DNA of 64,000 bases from Methylotenera_A sp046594915. Lineage in GTDB: Bacteria; Pseudomonadota; Gammaproteobacteria; Burkholderiales; Methylophilaceae. The DNA is taken from positions 186,001 through 250,000 of the forward strand of contig JBKJRC010000006.1 in NCBI GenBank assembly GCA_046594915.1, given 5' to 3'. The notes under the pieces were generated by a model. That model was not told the DNA's origin. It searched no databases and worked only from the letters and a program-made list of their open reading frames with translations. A program made the position numbers and the translations under genes. How positions within the stretch are numbered: position 1 is the stretch's first letter; every line of letters starts with the position of its first letter. Shown here one piece after another: positions 17,808 through 25,844 of this stretch.

Positions 17808-18890
17808 ATGAGTGAACAATTAAAACAGCATAGAGACCAAATTGACGCTATTGATGAGCAAATTTTAGCGCTAGTTAATCAGCGTGCCGCTTTGGCGCGC
17901 ACCATCGGCAGCTTAAAAGATGACGGTGTGATTTATCGGCCCGAACGTGAGGCGCAGGTGTTGCGTCGTTTGCAGGCCAATAATCAAGGGCCGCTATCTG
18001 CAGAGGCGGTTAGTCATATTTTCCGTGCTGTTATGTCCAATTGTCGCGCACTAGAAAAAGAACTTTCAATCGCTTTTTTGGGGCCGCTGGGCACGTATTC
18101 AGAAGAAGCCGCTTTAAAACAATTCGGGCTTGGTCGTGGCGCGGTGGTATGTGGTAGCATTGATGAAGTGTTTCGTACTTTAGAAGCTGGCCAGGCAGAT
18201 TATGGCGTCGTGCCAGTAGAAAACTCAACTGAAGGTGCAATTGGCCTTACCTTAGATTTATTGCTGGCGAGTACGCTAAAAGTGTGTGGTGAAATTACGC
18301 TGCCCATTCATCATTGCTTATTATCGAAACAAACAGATATTAAGCAAATTAGCCATGTTTTTTCGCATAATCAATCGTTGGCACAATGTCACGAATGGCT
18401 GAATAAAACCTTGCCACGTGCCGAGCGCGAACCAGTCACCAGCAACGCCTACGCAGCACAAATGATTCAAGATTTAGTCTCTACAGATAACACGTTTGCG
18501 GCGGCAATTGCCAGCAAGCGTGCAGCGGAACTATTTAATCTAAATGTGTTGGCAGAAAATATTGAAGATGACCCTAAAAATACCACGCGATTTTTAGTGT
18601 TAGGTAAGCATGAGGTGGCGACCTCTGGACATGATAAAACCTCGATTGTGATGACATCGCAGAATAAACCAGGCGCGATGGTGGAATTGTTAGAACCGCT
18701 TTCACGTCACGGTGTCAGTATGACTAAATTTGAATCGCGCCCATCGAAACAGGGTTTGTGGGACTACGTATTTTTTGTCGATATTGAAGGCCATCAACGG
18801 GATGAAAAAGTAAAAGCCGCTTTGCAGGATTGCGCACAACGGGCTTCTTTTCTGAAAGTGCTTGGCTCCTATCCCGTCGCAGTTGTTTAA
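17808..18890 (+). CDS. pheA: Bifunctional chorismate mutase / prephenate dehydratase
   Basis: A 360-residue fusion converting chorismate via prephenate to phenylpyruvate. The chorismate mutase part is residues 1-85 (HRDQIDAIDEQILALVNQRAALA), the dehydratase part about 90-270 (FLGPLGTYSEEAA, PVENSTEGAIG, TRFLVLGK), and a C-terminal ACT domain from about 280 carries the phenylalanine-sensing ESRPSK region. It starts 8 bp after serA, in one operon with serC and hisC. Confidence 0.97.
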   Translation: MSEQLKQHRDQIDAIDEQILALVNQRAALARTIGSLKDDGVIYRPEREAQVLRRLQANNQGPLSAEAVSHIFRAVMSNCRALEKELSIAFLGPLGTYSEEAALKQFGLGRGAVVCGSIDEVFRTLEAGQADYGVVPVENSTEGAIGLTLDLLLASTLKVCGEITLPIHHCLLSKQTDIKQISHVFSHNQSLAQCHEWLNKTLPRAEREPVTSNAYAAQMIQDLVSTDNTFAAAIASKRAAELFNLNVLAENIEDDPKNTTRFLVLGKHEVATSGHDKTSIVMTSQNKPGAMVELLEPLSRHGVSMTKFESRPSKQGLWDYVFFVDIEGHQRDEKVKAALQDCAQRASFLKVLGSYPVAVV

Positions 18891-18919
18891 AGTTGTTGTG
18901 TAAGCATTAAGGTTTTTGC

Positions 18920-20029
18920 ATGAATATAATAGATTTAGCCCCAGATTACATCCGCGCGATTGCACCTTATCAAGGTGGCAAGCCGATTAGCGAGCTTGCG
19001 CGTGAAATGGGCTTAAATGAGGCGGATATTATTAAATTAGCCTCAAACGAAAATCCGCTTGGCATTAGCCCAAAAGCACAAATGGCCATAGACGATGCGA
19101 TTCACGATATTGCACGTTATCCTGACGGTAATAGTTTTGCGCTACGTGAAGTTGTGGCGAAAAGATTTAACCTTGCACATAACCAAATTGTGTTTGGAAA
19201 TGGCTCAAACGATATTTTGGAGTTAGTTGCCAGAGCCTTTTTGCATGCGAATTGCGAGGCGATTTACTCGCAGCATGCGTTTGCTGTGTATCCGCTTGTG
19301 ACGCAGGCAGTCGGCGCTAAAGGTGTGGTTGTGCCAGCAAAAGATTTTGCGCATGATTTGGATGGATTTTTAAAAGCTATTACGCCAAAAACGCGCTTGA
19401 TATTTATTGCCAACCCGAATAATCCGACTGGCACCTTAATCGGCAAAGATGCGCTACAAGCCTTTTTGCAACAAGTACCTAAAAATGTATTGGTTGTGCT
19501 GGATGAAGCGTATGACGAATACTTATCGGCTGCCAATAAATCTGAGGCAATTAACTGGTTAAGTATCTTTGATAATCTCATTATTTCGCGTACTTTTTCT
19601 AAAGCGTATGGATTGGCTGGCTTGCGTATTGGTTTTGGTCTAATGCATGCCAATGTTGCGGATATGTTAAATCGCGTGCGCCAGCCATTTAATGTGAACA
19701 ATATTGCACAAGCCGCGGCAGTGGCTAGCTTAAATGATGAGTGTTTTGTGGAGCGCAGTTATGCGTTAAACCAAGCAGGTATGGCACAATTAACCCAAGG
19801 TTTGAATAAATTGGGCTTATCGTATATTCCATCTTATGCCAATTTTGTTAGTTTTAAAGTGCAAAATGCCGCAACTGTAAATCAACAATTACTGCAAAAT
19901 GGAGTGATTGTACGGCCAATTGCCAATTACGAAATGCCCGATTATTTGCGGGTGAGCATTGGTTTGCTAAGTGAAAATGCGCGTTTTTTAAGCGTGCTGG
20001 AACGAATACTAGGAACAAATCTTAATTGA
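18920..20029 (+). CDS. hisC: Histidinol-phosphate aminotransferase (HisC family)
   Basis: A 369-residue class I/II PLP aminotransferase. Blocks are ASNENPLG, FGNGSNDILEL, ANPNNPTG, LDEAYDEY and the PLP-lysine region SRTFSKAYGLAGLRIG (Lys about 230). In the gyrA-serC-pheA group this HisC-like enzyme commonly serves aromatic amino acid transamination as well as, or instead of, histidine synthesis; no other his gene is in the window, so phenylpyruvate or prephenate amination is a real possibility. Confidence 0.92.
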   Translation: MNIIDLAPDYIRAIAPYQGGKPISELAREMGLNEADIIKLASNENPLGISPKAQMAIDDAIHDIARYPDGNSFALREVVAKRFNLAHNQIVFGNGSNDILELVARAFLHANCEAIYSQHAFAVYPLVTQAVGAKGVVVPAKDFAHDLDGFLKAITPKTRLIFIANPNNPTGTLIGKDALQAFLQQVPKNVLVVLDEAYDEYLSAANKSEAINWLSIFDNLIISRTFSKAYGLAGLRIGFGLMHANVADMLNRVRQPFNVNNIAQAAAVASLNDECFVERSYALNQAGMAQLTQGLNKLGLSYIPSYANFVSFKVQNAATVNQQLLQNGVIVRPIANYEMPDYLRVSIGLLSENARFLSVLERILGTNLN

Positions 20030-20048
20030 ACAAATTATGAGTAAACAG

Positions 20049-20082
20049 ACATTAAATCAACCAACATTAAATGAACATTAAG
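20049..20082 (+). repeat. Short tandem repeat between hisC and aroG
   Basis: Three degenerate units each begin with acattaa: 20049-20063, 20064-20074 and 20075-20082. They occupy the spacer between the hisC stop (20027-20029) and the aroG ATG (20085), belonging to the window-wide class of duplicated junction spacers. Confidence 0.65.
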
Positions 20083-20084
20083 CA

Positions 20085-21182
20085 ATGATGCAGCCGACCA
20101 CACAATACGAAAAATTAGCCACCGATGACGTTCGCATACGCGAAATCAAAGAACTCATCACGCCCATCAGTTTGCTGGCGAATCTAAAAGAAAGCGCAGA
20201 ATCTACCCATAATATTTTGCAAACACGCGCCGCTATTCACCGTATATTGCATCAGGCGGATGACAGGCTGTTGGTGATTGTTGGACCTTGTTCCATTCAC
20301 GATGTGCACGCTGGCATGGAATACGCGCAGCGTTTATTAGAAGTGCGCAAAAATTTAGCCGCAGATTTGCTGATTGTGATGCGTGTGTATTTTGAAAAAC
20401 CCCGCACCACCGTGGGCTGGAAAGGCTTGATTAATGATCCGCATTTAGATGGTAGTTATGCGATTAATGAAGGCTTGCAAATTGCACGTAAATTTCTATT
20501 GGATGTGAATGAGCTTGGCGTGCCGGCAGGCGCTGAATTTTTAGATACGATTACGCCGCAATATACCGCCGATCTGGTGAGTTGGGGCGCAATTGGCGCA
20601 CGCACGACAGAATCGCAAGTGCATCGTGAGCTGGCTTCTGGTTTATCTTGCCCTGTTGGCTTTAAAAATGGCACAGATGGCAGCGTGCGCGTGGCGATTG
20701 ATGCGATTAAAACTGCCGCCAGCCCGCATCATTTTTTATCTTTTACCAAACAAGGCAACTCTGGAATTTTTTCTACTACTGGCAATCAAGATTGCCATGT
20801 AATTTTGCGTGGAGGCAAAACGCCTAATTATGATGCGACAAGCGTTGAAGCTGCTTGTGATCAACTGGCTAATGCAGGCTTAGCACCAAGATTAATGATT
20901 GATTGCAGTCACGCCAATAGCAGCAAAGATTACAGTAAGCAAAATATAGTTGCGCGCAATGTGGCTGAACAAGTTGCTGCGGGGGATGCGCGCATTATTG
21001 GTTTAATGGTGGAGTCACACTTGAATGAAGGTCGCCAGGATCACACGCCTGGTTGCGAGCTTAACTATGGACAATCGATTACAGACGCTTGTTTGGGTTG
21101 GCAAGACACGGTGGAGTTGTTGGATGCGCTAGCCTTGGCGGTGCGTCACCGCAGAAATAAAAAATTGAATGAGGAAATGTAG
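20085..21182 (+). CDS. aroG: 3-deoxy-7-phosphoheptulonate synthase (class I)
   Basis: A 365-residue DAHP synthase that condenses phosphoenolpyruvate and erythrose 4-phosphate, the entry step of aromatic biosynthesis. Family blocks include VIVGPCSIHD, MRVYFEKPRTTVGWKGLINDP, GARTTESQVHRELASG, VILRGG and the metal-site DCSHANSSKD. The class I AroF/G/H type is clear; which feedback isoform it is cannot be told. It follows hisC and supplies chorismate for pheA and the trp genes in the same window. Confidence 0.96.
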   Translation: MMQPTTQYEKLATDDVRIREIKELITPISLLANLKESAESTHNILQTRAAIHRILHQADDRLLVIVGPCSIHDVHAGMEYAQRLLEVRKNLAADLLIVMRVYFEKPRTTVGWKGLINDPHLDGSYAINEGLQIARKFLLDVNELGVPAGAEFLDTITPQYTADLVSWGAIGARTTESQVHRELASGLSCPVGFKNGTDGSVRVAIDAIKTAASPHHFLSFTKQGNSGIFSTTGNQDCHVILRGGKTPNYDATSVEAACDQLANAGLAPRLMIDCSHANSSKDYSKQNIVARNVAEQVAAGDARIIGLMVESHLNEGRQDHTPGCELNYGQSITDACLGWQDTVELLDALALAVRHRRNKKLNEEM

Positions 21183-21192
21183 TTAAGTAATG

Positions 21193-21227
21193 TACGTAAG
21201 GTGATGCGCGCATCATGAATTTACGTA
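21193..21227 (+). promoter_or_regulatory. Nested inverted repeat between aroG and pqqA
   Basis: TGATGCGCGCATCA (21202-21215) is a perfect 14-bp palindrome, enclosed by a second pair, TACGTAA (21193-21199) and TTACGTA (21221-21227). There is no U-tract, so it is either a poor terminator of the aroG message or an operator in front of pqqA. A further weak pair, TGTTTC (21281-21286) and GAAACA (21298-21303), lies closer to pqqA. Confidence 0.45.
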
Positions 21228-21353
21228 GCACTATTTGGGTAAGTTATCAGTGTTGCTAAAGTTAAATAGGGTACAAAATCTGTTTCACGTTGAGGCAGAA
21301 ACAACTAGCAACAACGGATTAACTCACTCAATTTAAACTTAAAGGAAATGATC

Positions 21354-21425
21354 ATGTGGACAACACCAGCAGCGACTGAAATGCGTTTTGGCTTTGAAGT
21401 AACAATGTACGTAATGAATAAATAA
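21354..21425 (+). CDS. pqqA: Pyrroloquinoline quinone precursor peptide PqqA
   Basis: A 23-residue peptide beginning MWTTPAATEMRFGFE. Glu15 and Tyr19 are present in the required E-x3-Y arrangement (EVTMY); these two side chains are crosslinked and become PQQ. AAGGAAATG lies just upstream. The gene is below usual ORF cut-offs. It is followed by an intrinsic terminator before pqqB, which would keep pqqA transcript in excess over the enzymes. Confidence 0.97.
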   Translation: MWTTPAATEMRFGFEVTMYVMNK

Positions 21426-21444
21426 TTAGCTTTTTGCTGATTAA

Positions 21445-21475
21445 CAAAAGGCTGTTGCAAGACAGCCTTTTTTTG
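21445..21475 (+). terminator. Terminator between pqqA and pqqB
   Basis: AAAAGGCTGT, a 6-nt TGCAAG loop and ACAGCCTTTTTTT form a strong hairpin with a T7 run, 20 bp after the pqqA stop. As pqqB-E would otherwise be on the same message, partial read-through is likely; a separate pqqB promoter in the 115 bp that follow cannot be excluded. Confidence 0.88.
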
Positions 21476-21591
21476 CATAAAAAAGCTGTCTTCTAATTTA
21501 ACAAAGCTATGAATTTTTTGTACTCGTAATAAACAAAAACAAAGTTTTTTAAGCGTAAAATCTAGTTTTAAATATTTAAGCAAAGAATCTC

Positions 21592-22524
21592 ATGCATATT
21601 CACGTATTAGGTGCCGCAGCAGGCGGCGGGTTTCCACAATGGAACTGTAATTGTCCCAACTGTGATGGTTTACGTAAGGGCACAATTAAAGCTACCAAAC
21701 GCACACAGTCTTCTATTTGCGTTTCTGGCAATGGCGTAGATTGGGTGCTGTTTAACGCATCACCCGATGTATTACAGCAAATTCAAGACTTTGCACCATT
21801 GCAACCAGCACGCAATATCCGCGATTCTGGTATTCAGGCCATTATTTTAATCGATGCGCAAATTGATCATACAACGGGTTTATTTATGCTGCGCGAAGGC
21901 CAAGTGAAGCGCGAGATTTACTGCACTGATATGGTGTATGAAGATTTAACCACCGGTAATCAAGTATTGAATATTTTAGGCCATTATTGTGGCATTAACC
22001 GTCATGATGTGCCAATTGACGGCAAAACCAGTTTTACCATTCCCAATGTAACTAATCTTAAATTCACATCAGTGGCACTTAAAAGCGCCGCGCCGCCATA
22101 TTCACCGCATCGCAACGACCCTAAAGCGGGCGATACTATTGGTGTGTTGATTGAAGAAATCAGCACAGGCAAAAAATGCTGGTATTCACCCGGTTTGGGC
22201 GAAATAGAGCCACATTTACCAGAATTAATGCGCCAGGCCGATTGTATTATGGTAGATGGCACGTTTTGGACCAATACCGAGATGATTGATATGGGCTTGA
22301 TGACCAAAACCGCGCGCAGTATTGGACACAATCCGCAATCGGGTGAAGGCGGCATGATTGAGAAGCTGAATGGATTTGGAGCTAAAGATGGAAAGCAGGT
22401 GCGCAAAGTGTTGATTCATATCAATAATACCAATCCAATCTTGCGTGAAGATTCCGCAGAGCGCGCTGAGCTTAACCGTCATAGCATAGAAGTAGCTTAT
22501 GATGGTATGGATATTATCCTTTAA
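21592..22524 (+). CDS. pqqB: PQQ biosynthesis protein PqqB
   Basis: A 310-residue metallo-beta-lactamase-fold protein. The N-terminal IHVLGAAAGGGFPQWNCNCPNC carries the zinc-binding cysteines typical of PqqB, and the later YSPGLGE and DGTFWTNTEM blocks match the family. PqqB is thought to hydroxylate the crosslinked tyrosine intermediate. It lies 9 bp before pqqC. Confidence 0.97.
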   Translation: MHIHVLGAAAGGGFPQWNCNCPNCDGLRKGTIKATKRTQSSICVSGNGVDWVLFNASPDVLQQIQDFAPLQPARNIRDSGIQAIILIDAQIDHTTGLFMLREGQVKREIYCTDMVYEDLTTGNQVLNILGHYCGINRHDVPIDGKTSFTIPNVTNLKFTSVALKSAAPPYSPHRNDPKAGDTIGVLIEEISTGKKCWYSPGLGEIEPHLPELMRQADCIMVDGTFWTNTEMIDMGLMTKTARSIGHNPQSGEGGMIEKLNGFGAKDGKQVRKVLIHINNTNPILREDSAERAELNRHSIEVAYDGMDIIL

Positions 22525-22533
22525 GGGAATAGC

Positions 22534-23322
22534 ATGAATGCAATGATAAAAGAAAATATGCCGCAAAACGCTCCTTGGACCCGCGCAGAGTTTGAAGAAA
22601 AGCTGCGCGAAAAAGGTAAGGGCTATCATATTTACCATCCGTTTCATGTGATGATGTATGAGGGCAAGCTAACCAAAGAACAGCTGCAATGTTGGGTAGC
22701 TAATCGCTTTTATTACCAAATTTCCATACCGATGAAAGACGCGGCAATTTTATCGAATTGCGATGATGTAGAAGTGCGCAAGCAATGGATCGTGCGCATA
22801 ACCGACCACGATGGTGTGGATACAGAAGACCAAAAAGCCGTTGGCGGCATTGAGGCTTGGATTCAACTGGGTGAGGCCGTTGGGTTAACGCGCGAGCAAA
22901 TTACTTCGCTCAAATTAGTCAGCCCAGGTGTGAAATTTGCGGTGGATGCCTATGTTAACTTTGCTAAACAGCGCAGCTGGCAAGAATCGGTTTGTTCCAG
23001 CTTAACCGAATTATTTGCGCCGCATATTCACCAGCAGCGCATCAGTTCATGGCCAACCATGTATCCGTGGATTAACGAATCAGGCTTAAGTTATTTTAAA
23101 AAACGCCTAACCGAGGCACGCCGCGATGTAGAGCAAGGCTTGGGCGTAACACTGGATTATTTTAGTACATCGCGCCAAATGCAATTAAAGGCACTGGATA
23201 TTTTGCAGTTTAAACTGAACGTATTGTGGGTAATTGCCGATTCAATTATGCTGGCCTCAACTGTTGACATTAAAATAGACGGCAAAGATTACTTTCATCA
23301 GCCTGTGATTGATTTCGAATAA
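22534..23322 (+). CDS. pqqC: Pyrroloquinoline-quinone synthase PqqC
   Basis: A 262-residue all-helical oxidase catalysing the last step, ring closure and eight-electron oxidation to PQQ without a metal cofactor. Typical are YHIYHPFHVMM, the WVANRFYYQ block and the helix with HDGVDTEDQ. The alternative upstream/downstream Met codons (start, Met4, Met9) differ little; the first is used. It is monofunctional, not fused to PqqD. Confidence 0.96.
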   Translation: MNAMIKENMPQNAPWTRAEFEEKLREKGKGYHIYHPFHVMMYEGKLTKEQLQCWVANRFYYQISIPMKDAAILSNCDDVEVRKQWIVRITDHDGVDTEDQKAVGGIEAWIQLGEAVGLTREQITSLKLVSPGVKFAVDAYVNFAKQRSWQESVCSSLTELFAPHIHQQRISSWPTMYPWINESGLSYFKKRLTEARRDVEQGLGVTLDYFSTSRQMQLKALDILQFKLNVLWVIADSIMLASTVDIKIDGKDYFHQPVIDFE

Positions 23323-23353
23323 AAAATAAATACGCTTAAGTGGACAATTAAAA

Positions 23354-23647
23354 GTGAACCAAGATACCAAAATTAAAATTCAGCCCACCGATATTTATGC
23401 GATTGCGTTGCATCATCGCTTTCAATGGGAAGAAGCACAGCAAAGTTATGTGATACTTTTTCCAGAGGGCATGGTCAAACTGCATGGTGGCGCGGGTGAG
23501 GTGATTAAGCGCTTGGATGGCAAAGCGACTGTGGGCGATATTATGGCAGAATTAAAAGCCGCTTTTCCGGATGCTAATAACATTGAAGCCGACATTATTG
23601 GCATGTTTGAAATGGCTTATGGTAAGGCGTGGATCCGCAAAATTTAA
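23354..23647 (+). CDS. pqqD: PQQ biosynthesis chaperone PqqD
   Basis: A 97-residue peptide chaperone that binds PqqA and delivers it to the radical SAM enzyme PqqE. The start is GTG at 23354. The RRE-fold signature is visible: FQWEEAQQSYVILFPEGMVKL followed by GAGEVIKRLDG. It ends at the TAA 23645-23647, which lies inside the first unit of the spacer repeat before pqqE. Confidence 0.95.
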   Translation: MNQDTKIKIQPTDIYAIALHHRFQWEEAQQSYVILFPEGMVKLHGGAGEVIKRLDGKATVGDIMAELKAAFPDANNIEADIIGMFEMAYGKAWIRKI

Positions 23648-23689
23648 GACTATTAATTTATTTCTAGTAAATTTAAGTCTAGTAAGTTG
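23641..23689 (+). repeat. Duplicated pqqD-pqqE junction sequence
   Basis: 23641-23660 and 23670-23689 are similar (15 of 20 positions; first copy aatttaagactattaattta). The first copy contains the pqqD stop codon. TCTAGTAA is repeated at 23663-23670 and 23678-23685. Confidence 0.6.
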
Positions 23690-23744
23690 AATTAAAAAAT
23701 TGTGCTTAAAAAGTCGTTAAGTACAACTTTCAAGGAGTAGCAAA

Positions 23745-24974
23745 ATGACACAAACATCTTTAGGTGAGTCAGTGGTACAAAAGGAAATTCATGCGCAAGC
23801 CAAGAACAATGGCGTTGCCGCGAATATCACGCACACTCAACCGTTGTGGCTGTTGGCGGAAGTAACGTATCGCTGTCCATTACATTGTGCGTTTTGCTAC
23901 AACCCGACCGATTACGACAAACACACGCAAAACGAATTAACGACCGAGCAATGGATTAACGCCTTGCGTGATGCGCGCAAAATGGGCGCGATTCAACTGG
24001 GTATTTCGGGTGGCGAGCCGCTATTGCGTGACGATATTGAAGAGATTGTGATTGAAGCGAAAAAACTGGGTTATTACAGCAACTTAATTACCTCTGGCGT
24101 TGGTTTAACCGAAAAGCGCATTCAAGCCTTTAAAGATGGCGGTTTAGACCATATTCAGTTATCCATGCACGATATTACTGAAGAAATTAATAACTTTATT
24201 ACGAATACCAAAACGTTTGAGCTCAAGAAAAAAGTGGCCGCCATGATTAAGAATCATGGTTACCCAATGGTGCTCAATGTGGTGATTCACCGTTATAACA
24301 TTGGCCATATCAAAGAAATTTTAGAAATGGCAGAAGCACTTGGCGCGGATTATGTTGAACTGGCTAATACGCAATATTACGGCTGGTCACTGGTTAATCG
24401 CAGTCAACTCATGCCATTAAAAGAGCAAATTGACCACGCCGAAATGATTACCAATGAGTTCCGCCAAAAAGTCGGCAACAAAATGAAAATATTTTTCGTC
24501 GTGCCCGATTACTTTGGTGACCGCCCCAAAAAATGCATGAATGGTTGGGGTGAAGTGTTTATGATTGTCACCGCTAATGGTGATGTGTTGCCATGCCATT
24601 CCGCCCGCGTATTACCAAATATGCAGTTCCCTAATGTGCGCGATAGCGGCTTGGAATATGCATGGAAAGAAAGCCCCGCATTTAATAAATATCGCGGAAC
24701 CGATTGGATGAAAGGGCCGTGTGTGACATGCCCAGAGAAAATGAACGACTTAGCTGGCTGTCGCTGCCAGGCATTTTTACTGACGGGCGATGCCGAAAGT
24801 GCAGACCCAGTTTGCTCGCTTTCACCCAATCATTATTTAATTGAAAAAGCGATTGAAGACAGCAAAAATCCAGTGTTGTCTTCGCAGCCGATTATTTTTA
24901 GAACCGACAAAAATTCTAAAAAATATGCAGCAGGTGATAAAGAGCGCGTTGAAGAATTTCATGCCTTGCCATAG
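23745..24974 (+). CDS. pqqE: PqqA peptide cyclase (radical SAM) PqqE
   Basis: A 409-residue radical SAM enzyme that forms the Glu-Tyr crosslink in PqqA. The SAM-cluster motif CPLHCAFCYNP lies near residues 44-54, GISGGEPLLR follows, and the C-terminal SPASM region has cysteines in LPCHSARVLP, GPCVTCPEKMNDLAGCRCQ and DPVCSL for auxiliary Fe-S clusters. CAAGGAG precedes the ATG. The 97-bp spacer to pqqD carries a duplicated segment. Confidence 0.97.
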   Translation: MTQTSLGESVVQKEIHAQAKNNGVAANITHTQPLWLLAEVTYRCPLHCAFCYNPTDYDKHTQNELTTEQWINALRDARKMGAIQLGISGGEPLLRDDIEEIVIEAKKLGYYSNLITSGVGLTEKRIQAFKDGGLDHIQLSMHDITEEINNFITNTKTFELKKKVAAMIKNHGYPMVLNVVIHRYNIGHIKEILEMAEALGADYVELANTQYYGWSLVNRSQLMPLKEQIDHAEMITNEFRQKVGNKMKIFFVVPDYFGDRPKKCMNGWGEVFMIVTANGDVLPCHSARVLPNMQFPNVRDSGLEYAWKESPAFNKYRGTDWMKGPCVTCPEKMNDLAGCRCQAFLLTGDAESADPVCSLSPNHYLIEKAIEDSKNPVLSSQPIIFRTDKNSKKYAAGDKERVEEFHALP

Positions 24975-24982
24975 CCTTTATT

Positions 24983-25008
24983 GATAGAATCCAGTTTCTA
25001 TTGTTTTT
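24983..25008 (+). terminator. Weak terminator after pqqE
   Basis: ATAGAA (24984-24989) pairs with TTCTAT (24996-25001) and is followed by a T5 run. The short AT-rich stem makes this a weak candidate. Confidence 0.35.
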
Positions 25009-25020
25009 AAGGCGTTAAGT

Positions 25021-25839
25021 ATGGCGAATCGCCGTCCTGTTCCTTTTGTTTTAGCGTCAACAAATCACGGTACATTTATTGTTAATCGTAACGATTACCG
25101 CATGCTAGCTGAAAATCGCGGTTACGGTGTGGGCTACCAGCTTCTCAATACTTCTAGTTTTGATGCAGAAGAAGTCAGCTTTGTGATGGCTTTACTTAGT
25201 TTGCGCCGAAAATACTTTGGCGATAGCGTGCTGGGCTTAGATTGTGGCGCCAATATTGGTGTACACACCATTGAATGGGCAAAACACATGCATGATTGGG
25301 GCAAGGTGATTGCTTTTGAGGCGCAGGAAAAAGTGTTTTACGCGCTTGCAGGTAATATTGCTATTAATAATTGCTTAAATGCATCTGCGCATTTTGCCGC
25401 TGTTGGCAGCGAAAATAAAGAAATCAAAATCCCTGTACCGGATTACTTAGTGCCAGCAAGTTATGGCAGCTTGGAATTAAAGCAAAATAAAAATAATGAA
25501 TTTATTGGTCAGAACATTAATTATTCGGATGCCGCGATGTCCGTTGTACAGCAAAAAACAATCGATTCATTTAATTTTCCGCGCGTTGATTTAATTAAAA
25601 TTGACGTAGAAGGCATGGAAATGGATGTGTTACAAGGCGCTGTAGAAACCATTAAACGCTGTAAACCGATGATGACGATTGGGATTATTAAAACCGACAA
25701 AGTGCAAGTAGAAGCCTTTTTAATGTTGCACGGCTATCAAACTTATCCAATGGGCATCAATATATTAGCCATTCATCATGCCGATCCTGGCATCACGCAT
25801 ATCACCACTAATGCAACTGGCATTAACTTGACGATTTAG
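25021..25839 (+). CDS. FkbM family methyltransferase
   Basis: A 272-residue SAM-dependent methyltransferase. Motif I is LGLDCGANIGVHT (about residues 72-84) followed by GKVIAFEAQEKVF, and the diagnostic FkbM block VDLIKIDVEGMEMDVLQGA is near residue 195. FkbM enzymes O-methylate natural products and glycans. It lies 46 bp after pqqE on the same strand, with only a weak hairpin between, and overlaps or abuts an exporter gene (5-bp gap). The substrate is unknown; polysaccharide is as likely as any PQQ-related molecule. Confidence 0.85.
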   Translation: MANRRPVPFVLASTNHGTFIVNRNDYRMLAENRGYGVGYQLLNTSSFDAEEVSFVMALLSLRRKYFGDSVLGLDCGANIGVHTIEWAKHMHDWGKVIAFEAQEKVFYALAGNIAINNCLNASAHFAAVGSENKEIKIPVPDYLVPASYGSLELKQNKNNEFIGQNINYSDAAMSVVQQKTIDSFNFPRVDLIKIDVEGMEMDVLQGAVETIKRCKPMMTIGIIKTDKVQVEAFLMLHGYQTYPMGINILAIHHADPGITHITTNATGINLTI

Positions 25840-25844
25840 CGCTG

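Noticed and set aside
19264..19701. 145-codon antisense frame in hisC
   Set aside because: Its codons are the complement of conserved aminotransferase motifs; no independent evidence for a gene.
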